NCBI RefSeq assembly: GCF_021531715.1
Contig: NZ_JAFBIT010000002.1
Span: 558,001-622,000 of the forward strand
DNA: 64,000 nt
DNA from: Anaeromassilibacillus senegalensis
Lineage (GTDB): Bacteria; Bacillota; Clostridia; Oscillospirales; Acutalibacteraceae
Reading direction: 5' to 3'
Shown here: piece by piece, positions 53,531 to 64,000 of the stretch
Layout of the letters: every line of letters starts with the position of its first letter
How positions within the stretch are numbered: the stretch's first letter is position 1
Notes under the pieces: model-generated
What the model saw: only the letters and a program-made list of their open reading frames with translations
Databases searched by the model: none
What the model was told of the DNA's origin: nothing
Made by a program: the position numbers and the translations under genes

Positions 53531-53836
53531 ATGTATATTCATCTCGGACTCGGCGTCGTGGTGCGCGAGGAGGATGTCATCGGTATTTTCGATCTGGAAA
53601 ATACGACGGTGTCGGCCGTAACGCGCGACTATTTGAAGCGCGCGCAGCAGGAAAACCTCGTCGAGGACGTCTGCTACGATCTGCCGCGCTCCATTGTCGT
53701 CTGCCGCGATTACATCAGCGGGGAGCGCGTCTATATCACACAGATCGCGCCCGCAACACTTTTGAAGCGTTCCCGCGCGGAAATCGGCGGTATCCCGTTC
53801 AGAAAACACGGCGGACACGCCGGGAGAAAGGAGTAA
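53531..53836 (+). CDS. remB: RemB-like DUF370 protein
   Basis: A 101-residue protein. YIHLGLGVVVREEDVIGIFD and ENTTVSAVTRDYL are typical of the RemA/RemB (DUF370) family. In Bacillus, remB (yaaB) sits in this same slot between recF and gyrB; RemA activates matrix genes and RemB also affects matrix production. The extra C-terminal basic tail (FRKHGGHAGRKE) is noted. The local role is unknown. Confidence 0.88.
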   Translation: MYIHLGLGVVVREEDVIGIFDLENTTVSAVTRDYLKRAQQENLVEDVCYDLPRSIVVCRDYISGERVYITQIAPATLLKRSRAEIGGIPFRKHGGHAGRKE

Positions 53837-53840
53837 ATCT

Positions 53841-54266
53841 ATGCAGTATTTCGGTATTCCGACATGCCCGTATTGCAGAAAGCATGTCAATCTGATCCGC
53901 ACCTGGAAGCTCAAGCGGGAGGGCGAATACAAATGCCCGCGCTGCGGCGGCATTTCCAATATCTATCTTTCGCCGCTCGTTTATGTTTTCTCTGTGCTGG
54001 CCATCTGTGCCGGCGTGTGCATCTACTTCTTCCATAAGTTTGTCCTCGACGATATCGGGCTGTTCACCTGCCTGTATATCTTCATCCCATTTGCGGCGTT
54101 TTTCCTTCTGAGCCTGTTTACGGTCTATCTGAAAAAGCCGGTCATCAAGCGCGTGCAGCGTCCGGCTCCCGATGTGCGCCGTAAGCCGCAGGGCCAGCCG
54201 CGCCGCACGAGAATGGACGACACCTTCTCGGAAATCAATACAGGCCGGTACGATACACGGCACTGA
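53841..54266 (+). CDS. Zinc-ribbon membrane protein, hypothetical
   Basis: A 141-residue protein: an N-terminal zinc ribbon (CPYC at about residues 9-12 and CPRC at about 34-37), then two membrane segments (about 45-65 and 75-97), and a basic, Arg-rich cytoplasmic tail. Similar small zinc-ribbon/TM proteins are common in Clostridia without assigned function. It is 4 bases after remB, thus in the recF-remB operon. Confidence 0.8.
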   Translation: MQYFGIPTCPYCRKHVNLIRTWKLKREGEYKCPRCGGISNIYLSPLVYVFSVLAICAGVCIYFFHKFVLDDIGLFTCLYIFIPFAAFFLLSLFTVYLKKPVIKRVQRPAPDVRRKPQGQPRRTRMDDTFSEINTGRYDTRH

Positions 54267-54273
54267 GCGTTTT

Positions 54274-54306
54274 GCAGGCATACCGTGGTGTGTGCCTGCT
54301 TTTTTT
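54274..54306 (+). terminator. Intrinsic terminator of the dnaA-to-remB gene run
   Basis: GCAGGCA with TGTGCCTGC, followed by TTTTTTT, immediately after the zinc-ribbon gene stop. Confidence 0.87.
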
Positions 54307-54436
54307 GCGCCCAAAACCGGTAAATACGCCCAGAATGCGCCAGAATCCGTTTGACCCCCACGCATGTGGATAGAGAGACGGGTGAAAAAACGCGCGTTTT
54401 GAGCGCATTTTTTTGCCACAAATTTAAGAGATGTCC

Positions 54437-56461
<2,025 letters not shown>

Positions 56462-56483
56462 GTTCGAAAGGACATAGTGGCAA

Positions 56484-59009
56484 ATGGATAACAACGAATT
56501 CAAGGAAAATCTCATACAGGTTGACCTCAAGGAGATCATGGAGTCCTCTTTCCTCGATTACTCCATGTCTGTCATCGTGCAGCGCGCGCTGCCGGATGTG
56601 CGCGACGGCTTGAAGCCGGTGCACCGCCGCATCCTCTACACGATGTACGAGAACAGCCTATGGCCCGAAAAGGCATACAGAAAATGCGCGGATACCGTCG
56701 GTACCGTGCTCGGCCGCTACCACCCGCACGGCGACGCCTCGGTTTACGACGCGCTGGTGCGCCTTGCGCAGGATTTCTCCATGCGTTACATGCTTGTGGA
56801 CGGTCACGGCAACTTCGGTTCCGTGGACGGCGACCCGCCTGCGGCTTACCGATACACAGAAGCCAGAATGAGCAAGCTCTCGGTCGAAATGCTGAGGGAC
56901 ATCGAAAAGGACACGGTTGATTTCCAGCCGAACTACGACGACCGCCTCAAGGAGCCGCTCGTTCTGCCCTCTCATTTCCCGAATATTCTCGTCAACGGCT
57001 CCACCGGCATCGCAGTCGGCATGGCGACGAACATCCCGCCGCACAATATGGGTGAGGTGCTCGACGGCGTATGCGCGATGGTGGATGACCCTGATATTTC
57101 GCTTGACGGCCTGATGCAGCACATCAAGGGCCCGGATTTCCCGACCGGCGGCATCATCATGGGCCGCAGCGGCATCCGCGCGGCATACGGCACCGGCCGC
57201 GGCAAGATCTATGTCCGCGCGCGTGCGGAGATCGTCGAAAAGCCGAACGGCCGGTACCAGATCGTCGTGTCCGAACTGCCGTATCAGGTCAATAAGGCGC
57301 GTCTCATCGAGAGCATTGCCGATCTCGTCAAGGAAAAGCGCATCGACGGTATTTCAAACATCGATGACCACTCTGACCGCAACGGCATGCACATCGTTAT
57401 CGACATCAAGCGCGAGGCTTCGCCGCAGATCGTTCTGAACCACCTGTTTTCCATGACGCAGATGCAGATTACGTTCGGTGTGATCATGCTGGCCATTGTA
57501 AACGGCGAGCCGAAAACGCTCACACTGCGTGAGATTCTGCGGGAATACATCAAGTTCCAGAGCGAGGTTGTGCTGCGCCGCACGCAGTTTGACCTCAAAA
57601 AGGCGCAGGAACGCGCCCATATTCTCGAGGGCCTGATGATCGCGCTCGACTTCATTGACGAGGTTATCGCGATTCTGAGAAGCTCCAAGACCATTCCGGA
57701 AGGCAAGGAAGCGTTGATGAGCCGCTTTGGGCTCGATGACGTGCAGGCGCAGGCGATCGTGCAGATGCGTCTCGGCCAGCTCACAGGTCTCGAACGCACG
57801 AAGATCGAGGAGGAGCTCGAAGGGCTTCGCATCAAGATCGCCGATTATATCGATATCATCGCGAGCGAGCCGCGCCGGTTCGCCATCATTAAGGATGAAG
57901 CGATGGATATGAAGAAAAAATTCAGCGATGAGCGCCGCACGGAGATCGCATCGGTCAGCGGCGAAGTCGACATCGAGGACCTGATTCCGGAGGAGGAATG
58001 CGTCCTCACGCTGACGAATTTCGGCTATGTCAAGCGCCAGACGCTCGATACGTACCGCACACAGCGGCGCGGCGGGCGCGGCATTTCCGGCATGTCCCGC
58101 CGCGAGGAGGACATCGCAACGGAGCTGTTTATCGCGAATACGCACGATTACGTGCTGTTCTTCTCGGACCGCGGACGCGTGTACCGGCTCAAATGCTATG
58201 AGATTCCTGAAGGCTCCCGCACGAGCCGCGGCATGAATATTACGAATCTGCTGCCCTTGCAGCCGGAGGAGCGCATCACCTCGATGATCCGCGTGACAGA
58301 ATTTGACGACGAGCGCTATCTCGTCATGGTCACAAAGAATGCGGTCATCAAGCGCGTCAGCCTCGCGGCGTTCGCGAATGTCCGCAAGAACGGCCTGATT
58401 GCGCTCGATCTCGCCGAGGACGACGTGCTGAGCTGGGTGCGCATAACGAGCGGGCACGATGATCTGCTTGTCGCGACGAAGCACGGCAAGGCGATCCGGT
58501 TCCACGAGGACGACGTCCGCGAGATGGGGCGTCAGGCGCGCGGCGTCCGCGCGATCCGCCTGCTCGGCGACGATGTAGTGGTCGGCATGAGCATCCTGCG
58601 CGAAAACGGACTGGTGCTCACCGTCTCCGAAACAGGCTACGGCCGGCTCTCGAACATCGACGATTACCGGCTCCAGAGACGCGGCGGCAAGGGCATCCTG
58701 AACTACCACGTCGAGAAATACGGCGATGTGGCGGCCATCAAGGTGGTCGATCTCGACGACGATATCATCCTGATTTCCGACGACGGCATCATCATCCGCA
58801 TTGAGGCGCAGTCTGTGCGCGTCTGCGCAAGGCCGAGTAAGGGCGTCCGCGTCATGAAGCTCGCCGAGGGCAGCCATGTCATCACGATGGCGCGCGTGCC
58901 GCATGACGACAGCGAGGAAATCTCCGCTGTGGAGGATGACGGCACCGCCGATGAGGGCGAGGACGACCTCACGCCCGATATCGACGACCGCGACGACGAG
59001 GAAAACTGA
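56484..59009 (+). CDS. gyrA: DNA gyrase subunit A
   Basis: An 841-residue DNA-cleaving subunit. Tyr124 in [10 protein letters not shown] is the catalytic tyrosine. The quinolone-resistance region reads [20 protein letters not shown], with alanine next to the aspartate and serine after it. The C-terminal beta-pinwheel contains the GyrA box QRRGGRG. An acidic tail ends the protein ([14 protein letters not shown]). It is 22 bases after gyrB. Confidence 0.98.
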   Translation: MDNNEFKENLIQVDLKEIMESSFLDYSMSVIVQRALPDVRDGLKPVHRRILYTMYENSLWPEKAYRKCADTVGTVLGRYHPHGDASVYDALVRLAQDFSMRYMLVDGHGNFGSVDGDPPAAYRYTEARMSKLSVEMLRDIEKDTVDFQPNYDDRLKEPLVLPSHFPNILVNGSTGIAVGMATNIPPHNMGEVLDGVCAMVDDPDISLDGLMQHIKGPDFPTGGIIMGRSGIRAAYGTGRGKIYVRARAEIVEKPNGRYQIVVSELPYQVNKARLIESIADLVKEKRIDGISNIDDHSDRNGMHIVIDIKREASPQIVLNHLFSMTQMQITFGVIMLAIVNGEPKTLTLREILREYIKFQSEVVLRRTQFDLKKAQERAHILEGLMIALDFIDEVIAILRSSKTIPEGKEALMSRFGLDDVQAQAIVQMRLGQLTGLERTKIEEELEGLRIKIADYIDIIASEPRRFAIIKDEAMDMKKKFSDERRTEIASVSGEVDIEDLIPEEECVLTLTNFGYVKRQTLDTYRTQRRGGRGISGMSRREEDIATELFIANTHDYVLFFSDRGRVYRLKCYEIPEGSRTSRGMNITNLLPLQPEERITSMIRVTEFDDERYLVMVTKNAVIKRVSLAAFANVRKNGLIALDLAEDDVLSWVRITSGHDDLLVATKHGKAIRFHEDDVREMGRQARGVRAIRLLGDDVVVGMSILRENGLVLTVSETGYGRLSNIDDYRLQRRGGKGILNYHVEKYGDVAAIKVVDLDDDIILISDDGIIIRIEAQSVRVCARPSKGVRVMKLAEGSHVITMARVPHDDSEEISAVEDDGTADEGEDDLTPDIDDRDDEEN

Positions 59010-59028
59010 TCCGATTTTCATTAGATTT

Positions 59029-59062
59029 TAAGGCACTCTCCGCAAAAGAGTGCCTTATTTTT
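59029..59062 (+). terminator. Intrinsic terminator of gyrBA
   Basis: AAGGCACTC with GAGTGCCTT around a 9-base loop, then ATTTTTT. Confidence 0.9.
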
Positions 59063-59092
59063 TGCCTCGAGCGCGTACAGAAAAACTTTCTC

Positions 59093-59121
59093 TTGCGGGG
59101 GCGACCGGGCTGTATTATACT
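59093..59121 (+). promoter_or_regulatory. Promoter of the serine hydrolase-GH5 operon
   Basis: TTGCGG, 17 bases, TATACT; start near 59128, only about 14 bases before the ATG at 59142. Confidence 0.6.
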
Positions 59122-59141
59122 GGAAAAAAGGAGTGGGTTTT

Positions 59142-60125
59142 ATGAATATACTGGAAAAACACGGATTTCGCGGATGTATTTCCGTCCGACGGAATCGTCA
59201 GCTGCAGCTTTGCCTTGCAAACGGCTATGCGGATTATAGCCACCGCGTGAAGAATACGGCCGAAACGCGGTTTGCCACGGCATCGGCGGGCAAGGCGTTC
59301 GTCGCGGTGGGCATTTTGCAGCTCATCGAGCGCGGAAAGCTCTCGTTTTCGGATACCATCGCGCGCGTTCCGGTGGATTGGAAACAAATTGATACAGGTA
59401 TTACGGTGCGCGAGCTGCTGACGCACACCTCGGGGATTCCGGACTATTTCGATGAATCCGTCATGACGGAGTACGACGAGCTGTGGCGTGATTTTCCGAA
59501 CTATAAGATTCGCAAAAGTGCGGATCTGCTGCCGCTTTTCATCGATAAGCCCATGATGTATCCGCGCGGCACGCGCTTTCAGTACAACAACACGGGTTTT
59601 GTCGTTCTGGGCCTGATGATTGAAGCGGTGACGGGCAAGCCGTTTGACGTTTACCTCCGGGAGAATGTCTTTGAGCCTGCGGGCATGGCGCATACCGGCT
59701 ATTATGAGCTTGACCGCCTGCCGGAAAACTGCGCGAATCACTATATTTTTGATGCGGCGCGCGGGGATTATTACACCAATATTTTCAGCGTGGACGCAAA
59801 AGGCACGGGCGCAGGCGGCGCCTTTACCACCGTGCCGGATGTGGAACGCTTCTGGGATGCGCTGCTCGGCTATCGCCTGCTGTCCGGGCAAATGACGGAA
59901 GAAATGCTCTCCGTGCAGGTGGAAAATGAAGGTGAGGACAGCTACGGGCTCGGCATCTGGATGCAAAAAAAGCCGGACGGCTACGTTCCGTATTTTACCG
60001 GCAGCGATCCCGGCGTGAGCTTTATTTCACTTTATAACCGAAAAACGCACGAAAACCGCACGCTGGTGAGTAACTACGGCGACAACGTATGGGCGCTGGC
60101 GGAACAGCTGGAGGAAATTCCATGA
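59142..60125 (+). CDS. Beta-lactamase-family serine hydrolase
   Basis: A 327-residue protein with the class C/DD-peptidase fold. The SxxK motif is SAGK at residues 48-51; ELLTHTSGIPDYF and QYNNTGFVVLG (YxN) follow. No clear KTG is seen. No signal peptide, so it is probably intracellular; such proteins are often esterases or peptidases rather than antibiotic-resistance enzymes. AAGGAG lies 8 bases before the ATG. It overlaps the next gene by ATGA. Confidence 0.87.
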   Translation: MNILEKHGFRGCISVRRNRQLQLCLANGYADYSHRVKNTAETRFATASAGKAFVAVGILQLIERGKLSFSDTIARVPVDWKQIDTGITVRELLTHTSGIPDYFDESVMTEYDELWRDFPNYKIRKSADLLPLFIDKPMMYPRGTRFQYNNTGFVVLGLMIEAVTGKPFDVYLRENVFEPAGMAHTGYYELDRLPENCANHYIFDAARGDYYTNIFSVDAKGTGAGGAFTTVPDVERFWDALLGYRLLSGQMTEEMLSVQVENEGEDSYGLGIWMQKKPDGYVPYFTGSDPGVSFISLYNRKTHENRTLVSNYGDNVWALAEQLEEIP

Positions 60126-61366
60126 AAAGAAAAATCAGTGTTTTGCTTCTGGTTCTGCTGCTTTTGAGTTGCTTTTCGGGCTGTACGCCGAAAGCGCAGG
60201 AGGCTGATGACCATCAAAATCCGCCGATCACGGGTATTCTGTCCGTTCAGGATGGACAGCTTGTGACGCCGGACGGAGAAGCGGTCACGCTGTATGGCGT
60301 GAATCTCGGCGGCTGGATGCTGATGGAAACCTGGATGGGCGTCGTCTCCAATTACGCTGAGGACTGGGGATATTACGATACGCTCGAGGTGCTCGAATCG
60401 CGCTTTGGCGCAGAAAAAACCGCTGCGCTTGTGAAACTCTACGAGGATCATTTCATCACGGCGGAGGACATCGCGCAGATCGAGCAGCTCGGCTTCAACT
60501 GTGTGCGCGTGCCGTTCTGGTATCGCAATTTCATGACGGAGGACGGCGCGTGGCTTGCGGAGGATCCCGCGGAGAATCCCGGCTTTCAGCGGCTGGACTG
60601 GCTCCTCGAGCAATGCGGGCAGCACGGTATTTACGTGATTCTCGATCTGCACGGCGCGCCGGGCGGGCAGAGCATGAACCACTGTACGGGAAAAGCGGGG
60701 CGAAACCTGCTTTATACCGGAGAGGACAATCTCGAAACGGCGGAACGCCTTTGGAAAGCGATTGCCGCGCGGTATCAGGACAATCCGGTGGTCGCGGCGT
60801 ACGACCTTCTGAACGAGCCGCAGAATAACGGCGGCTATACAGGCGATACTGCCTGGCCTGCCGAAAGCGCGGAAGCCGTATCGCATACAAATGCCGCCTA
60901 TGACCGCCTGTACCGCGCCGTGCGCGATGAGGACGGGGAACATGTTGTCTCGCTGGAAGGAATATGGTCGACGACGGTTTTGCCGGATCCGGACGAGATG
61001 GGCTATGAAAATATGCTCTACCAGCTTCATTTGTACGATACCGACCGCGGTATGGTCAATTACCGTGTTCAGGAGCTTGTGACCGCGCGCAAGGATTGGG
61101 GCGTGGCGGTGCTTGTGGGCGAGTTCAACAATCAGAAGCTGGAGCGCTACGCCTGTGAACAATACAGGAAAAACCAGATCGGCTACATCAAGTGGACCTA
61201 CAAAACGGTGAATACCGGCGACAACTGGGGACTCTACAACGGCAGTGTGCAGCGTGTCGATATCAAAACCGCATCGTATGAGGAAATTGCCGATTGCTTT
61301 GAAAACCGCCTGCATACAGAGAATTTCATCCTCAATGAACAGGAATTGGCGGACATTTCGCCGTAA
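60122..61366 (+). CDS. Glycoside hydrolase family 5 lipoprotein
   Basis: A 414-residue surface lipoprotein. The signal peptide ends FSGC with lipidated Cys21. The GH5 barrel has GVNLGGWMLMETWM, CVRVPFWYRNF, the acid/base Glu in YDLLNEPQ, LYQLHLYDTD and the nucleophile Glu in VLVGEFNNQ. It probably hydrolyses beta-glucan, mannan or a similar polymer outside the cell. There is no carbohydrate-binding module. Translation is coupled to the serine hydrolase. Confidence 0.93.
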   Translation: MKRKISVLLLVLLLLSCFSGCTPKAQEADDHQNPPITGILSVQDGQLVTPDGEAVTLYGVNLGGWMLMETWMGVVSNYAEDWGYYDTLEVLESRFGAEKTAALVKLYEDHFITAEDIAQIEQLGFNCVRVPFWYRNFMTEDGAWLAEDPAENPGFQRLDWLLEQCGQHGIYVILDLHGAPGGQSMNHCTGKAGRNLLYTGEDNLETAERLWKAIAARYQDNPVVAAYDLLNEPQNNGGYTGDTAWPAESAEAVSHTNAAYDRLYRAVRDEDGEHVVSLEGIWSTTVLPDPDEMGYENMLYQLHLYDTDRGMVNYRVQELVTARKDWGVAVLVGEFNNQKLERYACEQYRKNQIGYIKWTYKTVNTGDNWGLYNGSVQRVDIKTASYEEIADCFENRLHTENFILNEQELADISP

Positions 61367-61649
61367 AAAACAAGTCAGAGAAATAGCAGTCGTTTTCCTT
61401 GGGATTGACCAGATACATTTCGATTTCGTCAGAGCCGCCCTGCATGTAAATATCCGAATAATACGGAATCTGAATATCAGCAGCTTCATTTGCGCTTTTC
61501 ATTTCCTGTTCCCAGGATACGGTGTTCTTTTCCAGCTTCATACCGCCGGCGCTCTGCTCTGTGCGATTCAGCAAAACAGCACAGACGGCGATGACAGTCA
61601 GGAGCAGCAGAGTGATCAGACCGCAGATCACGGCGCTTCTTTTCTTCAT
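61332..61649 (-). pseudogene. Probable 3'-truncated secreted/membrane protein gene
   Basis: A 105-residue frame with one membrane segment (KKRSAVICGLITLLLLTVIA) and an outer region DIQIPYYSDIYMQGGSDEIE plus MYLVNPKENDCYF. It looks like the start of a larger beta-sandwich protein, but it stops inside the 3' end of the GH5 gene on the other strand. The break near 61366 suggests that arrival of the hydrolase-GH5 pair, or a deletion, removed the rest. The ribosome-binding site is weak. An inverted repeat TGGTAT/ATACCA lies upstream (about 61684-61701). Confidence 0.5.
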
Positions 61650-61750
61650 TTCGACGCTTCTTTCATCAAAAAATCCACCTATATGGTATCGAATCATACC
61701 ATTTTACGCTATCTGAAATCCGTTAAGGCTTTCGCAAATTTCTGTAAAAT

Positions 61751-61779
61751 AAAAAAAGAGACCGGAAAGGTCTCTTTTC
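61751..61779 (-). terminator. Intrinsic terminator of the ACT-MBL gene
   Basis: Minus-strand AAAAGAGACC with GGTCTCTTTT around TTTCC, followed by TTT. Confidence 0.9.
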
Positions 61780-61809
61780 AAAATATCTTTCAACGCTGTT
61801 GCGGTTATT

Positions 61810-63252
61810 TTATGTTGCCGGTTCGAGCAGTGCGCCATGGCCGCAGCAGTAGGTGTAGGCTTTGGGGCTGAATTTATTCTGCAGGTAGACACGCTCTTCG
61901 GTGGCGAGAGCGGAATCTAGGTTGACGCTCGTCATCAGGTACGGCGCGAGCGCATTGAACGCCGCCTGCTCCTTCGAGAAGCCGCGAATGTTCACGACAA
62001 TGTCGCCGCTGTACACGAGCCGGTTTTTTTCATCCACCAAAACGACCTCGCCCTTGGCGTGGCCGCCGTTGCCCTCAAAGACGTCGAGCGTGAGGCCCTG
62101 AAAGTACAGTGTACCGAGCGGCGAAACAGGCGCATCTTCCTTTTCACGCGTCCGCTCGATGAGGCGGAGCGTGTCCATATCGGGCGGCGTGTATTTTGTG
62201 AGCAGCTTGCTGATGCGGCAGTACGGCGCGTGCAGCTTGTTCTGCTCGCGGAAATCGGGCAGGCTGTTGTTTTCAAACGCGAAATTCAGCCGCCCATCCT
62301 CGCTGACGTATACGCGTTCAAAAAGCGAGAGCAGGCCGCAGTGGTCGATATCCGGATGCGTCAGCACGATGGATTTTTCCATCGCGTCGAAATCCGGGAA
62401 CAGGCCGTGCAGAATCTCCAGCATTTCCGCTTTGAAGCAGGCAAAGCCGCAGTCGATGAACAGCAGATGCGCGTTTTTTTCGAGAATGTATGTGTTGCTG
62501 CCGCAGGGCGGTTCGATCATGTGGAGCGTGAAGCCGTTCGCAAGGCTTCTGCGGTGCACCTTGGCGCAGAACGCGCTGCCCTCGAAGCTGTGCAGCATTT
62601 CAGCGAATCTGCCGATGTAGGAGAACGTCTTGTACGGCGCTTCGTTGCGCTCGTCGAGATGCTGCATGATGCGGTTGGAATCCGCAATCAGCAGATCCGT
62701 CGCGTCGCGCCCGAGACGCAGCGTGGACGAAACCTGATTGGCAAAAGACAGGTAAAAAACAGTGTTGTCGAGGATTTTCTGGCTCTTGTCGTAATTCAGA
62801 ATTTTGAGCGCGCAGAGATTTGCGGCGCTGTCGAGAAATTCCTTCGTCTTGCCGGGATCCTGAATATAGAGCCCGATCTTGATATTCAAAAAGTCCGTAT
62901 CGTTTTCCTGCGCGCTGATGTAGGTGATATTGAAATGAAAGCTGTCGATCAGCTCAAGCACCGGCAGCATGGCGCTCGTCACATTCGGCAGACGGAATTC
63001 AACCAGAATGGTCTGCCCCGGCGCACGGTCGTTCATCATGCAGCCGATCTCGTTCAGACGCTCGGAGATTGTATCGAGCTGTTCGGCATCGGCGGAAACC
63101 TCGATGAACAGCATGTGCACATCGACGGCCTTGTTGTAGCTGACGCGCGTGATGTTGCCGCCCACTTCGGCGATGATGCGGCTTGCGCGCAGAAACGCGC
63201 CCGCCTTATCCGGCATTTGGGTGATATAGGTTCGTTTCAAGACGGAGATCAC
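61810..63252 (-). CDS. ACT-ACT-metallo-beta-lactamase-fold protein
   Basis: A 480-residue protein. Residues about 1-75 (YITQMPDKAGAFLRASRIIA, EVGGNITRVSYN) form one ACT domain and about 80-160 a second (FNITYISAQENDTDFLNIKI). From about 245 to the end there is a metallo-beta-lactamase fold with VLTHPDIDHCGLL (HxDxDH in place of HxHxDH), FEGNGGHAKGEV and VYSGDIVVN. ACT domains usually sense amino acids, so this may be a ligand-gated hydrolase; the substrate is unknown. GTG 63252 is chosen; AAAGG is close (3 bases), so the start is uncertain. Confidence 0.8.
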   Translation of the reverse strand: MISVLKRTYITQMPDKAGAFLRASRIIAEVGGNITRVSYNKAVDVHMLFIEVSADAEQLDTISERLNEIGCMMNDRAPGQTILVEFRLPNVTSAMLPVLELIDSFHFNITYISAQENDTDFLNIKIGLYIQDPGKTKEFLDSAANLCALKILNYDKSQKILDNTVFYLSFANQVSSTLRLGRDATDLLIADSNRIMQHLDERNEAPYKTFSYIGRFAEMLHSFEGSAFCAKVHRRSLANGFTLHMIEPPCGSNTYILEKNAHLLFIDCGFACFKAEMLEILHGLFPDFDAMEKSIVLTHPDIDHCGLLSLFERVYVSEDGRLNFAFENNSLPDFREQNKLHAPYCRISKLLTKYTPPDMDTLRLIERTREKEDAPVSPLGTLYFQGLTLDVFEGNGGHAKGEVVLVDEKNRLVYSGDIVVNIRGFSKEQAAFNALAPYLMTSVNLDSALATEERVYLQNKFSPKAYTYCCGHGALLEPAT

Positions 63253-63287
63253 TTGCCTTTCTGCGGGGCAAAATGCGCCCCTCCCTA

Positions 63288-63316
63288 TTGATACCACATT
63301 CCGGCGCAATTATCAA
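63288..63316 (-). promoter_or_regulatory. Promoter of the ACT-MBL gene
   Basis: Minus-strand TTGATA, 17 bases, TATCAA with preceding TGG. The leader carries a GGGGC/GCCCC hairpin. Confidence 0.45.
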
Positions 63317-63327
63317 CCTGTATTTCA

Positions 63328-63359
63328 TAAAAAATGTCCGGTACAGTTTGCCGGACATG
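63328..63359 (-). terminator. Intrinsic terminator of carD
   Basis: Minus-strand ATGTCCGG with CCGGACAT around CAAACTGTA, followed by TTTTTATG. Confidence 0.9.
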
Positions 63360-63364
63360 CGGAT

Positions 63365-63877
63365 TTATTGTTTTTCGGAGACCTCGATCCGTTTTGCGAT
63401 GAACGGCGGGACATCCTCCGGGCGGAGGTTCAGCACATAGGCGAATTCCTCGTGCAGAAGCTTCTGCGCGCGGTCGAGGAGTTGTTCGTCCACGGTGTGA
63501 AATTTCCTTCCGGCGGCCTTCTGCTGCTCGCGGTGCAGGTACAGTGTGCGGATCAGCCCGGCGAGCGCTTTCCGGTCGCCGCCGCGGAGGATTTCGCCGT
63601 ATGCTTCCTTGCGTTCGGTCTCGTCGGCTATCCACGGCACGGCCCCGTCCTGCAGCTCGTCGATCAGCGTATAGATCTCCGCTGCGGAGAGAATTCTGCG
63701 CATTTTGCCCACCAGCCCGGTGTTTTCACAGGGCACGTAAATCGTCGAACGGCTGTCAAAAACCGGCTTCAGGACATAATAGCGCAGCTTCTGTCCGCCG
63801 ATGCGCCTTTCACAGATTTCCGTCACGGTACAAACACTCTGACTGCCGTATAAGATCGTATCGTTTACCTGAAACAT
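63365..63877 (-). CDS. CarD-family transcriptional regulator
   Basis: A 170-residue protein. The N-terminal Tudor-like RNA polymerase-interaction domain (MFQVNDTILYGSQSVCTVTE, RYYVLKPVFDSRSTIYVP) resembles CarD/CdnL and the TRCF domain. A helical C-terminal domain follows (about 70-165). CdnL-type proteins bind the polymerase beta subunit and stabilise open promoter complexes. GGGAG lies 8 bases before the ATG. It stands alone, with its own leader hairpin and terminator. Confidence 0.9.
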   Translation of the reverse strand: MFQVNDTILYGSQSVCTVTEICERRIGGQKLRYYVLKPVFDSRSTIYVPCENTGLVGKMRRILSAAEIYTLIDELQDGAVPWIADETERKEAYGEILRGGDRKALAGLIRTLYLHREQQKAAGRKFHTVDEQLLDRAQKLLHEEFAYVLNLRPEDVPPFIAKRIEVSEKQ

Positions 63878-63895
63878 ACCCCCGGCTCCCTTCCA

Positions 63896-63950
63896 TAAAA
63901 AAGGTGTGATTTTCCCGCAACTGGACTTACGTTTTGCGAGAAAACCACAC
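63896..63950 (-). terminator. Terminator-like attenuator in the carD leader
   Basis: Minus-strand arms GTGTGGTTTTCTCGCAA and TTGCGGGAAAATCACAC pair through 17 uninterrupted base pairs, two of them G-U, with a 13-base loop; C and TTTTTT follow. It starts about 8 bases after the predicted transcript start and ends about 20 before the carD ATG. Readthrough must be permitted somehow for carD to be expressed from this promoter. Confidence 0.75.
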
Positions 63951-63964
63951 GTTGTTCTATGTTT

Positions 63965-63993
63965 ATTATAGCATAAACCGGAGAAGTTTTCAA
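63965..63993 (-). promoter_or_regulatory. carD promoter
   Basis: Minus-strand TTGAAA, 17 bases, TATAAT with extended TGC. Predicted start near 63958. Confidence 0.75.
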
Positions 63994-64000
63994 ACGAAAA

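Noticed and set aside
59142-60125. Antibiotic-resistance beta-lactamase
   Set aside because: The protein has SxxK and YxN but no clear KTG and no signal peptide, so a resistance role is not supported.

Overview
The window is chromosomal DNA from a moderately GC-rich member of the Firmicutes, most likely class Clostridia and probably Oscillospirales/Ruminococcaceae-like. This is inferred from gene order and protein character, not from a database match. It holds two hallmark loci of the Firmicutes chromosome about 35 kb apart: the complete S10-spc-alpha ribosomal superoperon (bases 1-14164, minus strand) and the origin of replication (rpmH/dnaA/dnaN, 48.7-52 kb). Clostridial traits include zinc-finger forms of S4, S14, L24, L36 and Adk, a KOW-domain RNA-binding gene between map and infA, RemB (DUF370) beside recF, and paired ParB and Noc. 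Coding strand switches at the origin: genes to its left run mostly on the minus strand and genes to its right mostly on the plus strand, as expected for co-orientation with replication.

Region by region (the minus-strand loci are given in transcription order). (1) 1-14164: rpsJ-rplC-rplD-rplW-rplB-rpsS-rplV-rpsC-rplP-rpmC-rpsQ-rplN-rplX-rplE-rpsN-rpsH-rplF-rplR-rpsE-rpmD-rplO-secY-adk-map-KOW-infA-rpmJ-rpsM-rpsK-rpsD (rpsD runs off the left edge), from one strong promoter with a leader that contains a terminator-like hairpin. (2) 14.2-16.5 kb: a small anchored protein and a DUF348/G5/3D-domain cell-wall protein. (3) 17-24.7 kb: a minus-strand operon for a domain-permuted family 3 glycosidase, an M28 peptidase and an SGNH esterase, then plus-strand genes for a phospholipase C-like protein and a UMF1-type MFS protein. 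(4) 24.7-30.8 kb: a complete oligopeptide ABC transporter, oppABCDF, with large RNA hairpins between oppA and oppB. (5) 31-35.2 kb: guaB, a second MFS transporter and a polytopic membrane protein. (6) 35.2-48.9 kb: the origin-left cluster serS, parB, parA, noc, GNAT genes, rsmG, mnmG, mnmE, jag, yidC, yidD, rnpA, rpmH, with a perfect parS site before parA. (7) 48.9-59 kb: dnaA, oriC, dnaN, S4-domain gene, recF, remB, a zinc-ribbon membrane protein, gyrB, gyrA. (8) 59-64 kb: accessory genes (serine hydrolase, GH5 lipoprotein, a truncated gene), an ACT-ACT-metallo-beta-lactamase protein, and a CarD-family regulator.

I found no obvious prophage, transposon, CRISPR array or tRNA. The most interesting signals are regulatory: a 17-bp hairpin plus U-tract in the carD leader, whose two imperfections are G-U wobbles only in the carD-sense RNA; a terminator-like hairpin in the S10 leader; a second cluster of DnaA-box-like 9-mers in AT-rich DNA before serS, 14 kb from dnaA; a Noc-binding-site palindrome upstream of dnaA, matched by Noc-type specificity residues in the local Noc; and a perfect 22-bp palindrome over the parA promoter.
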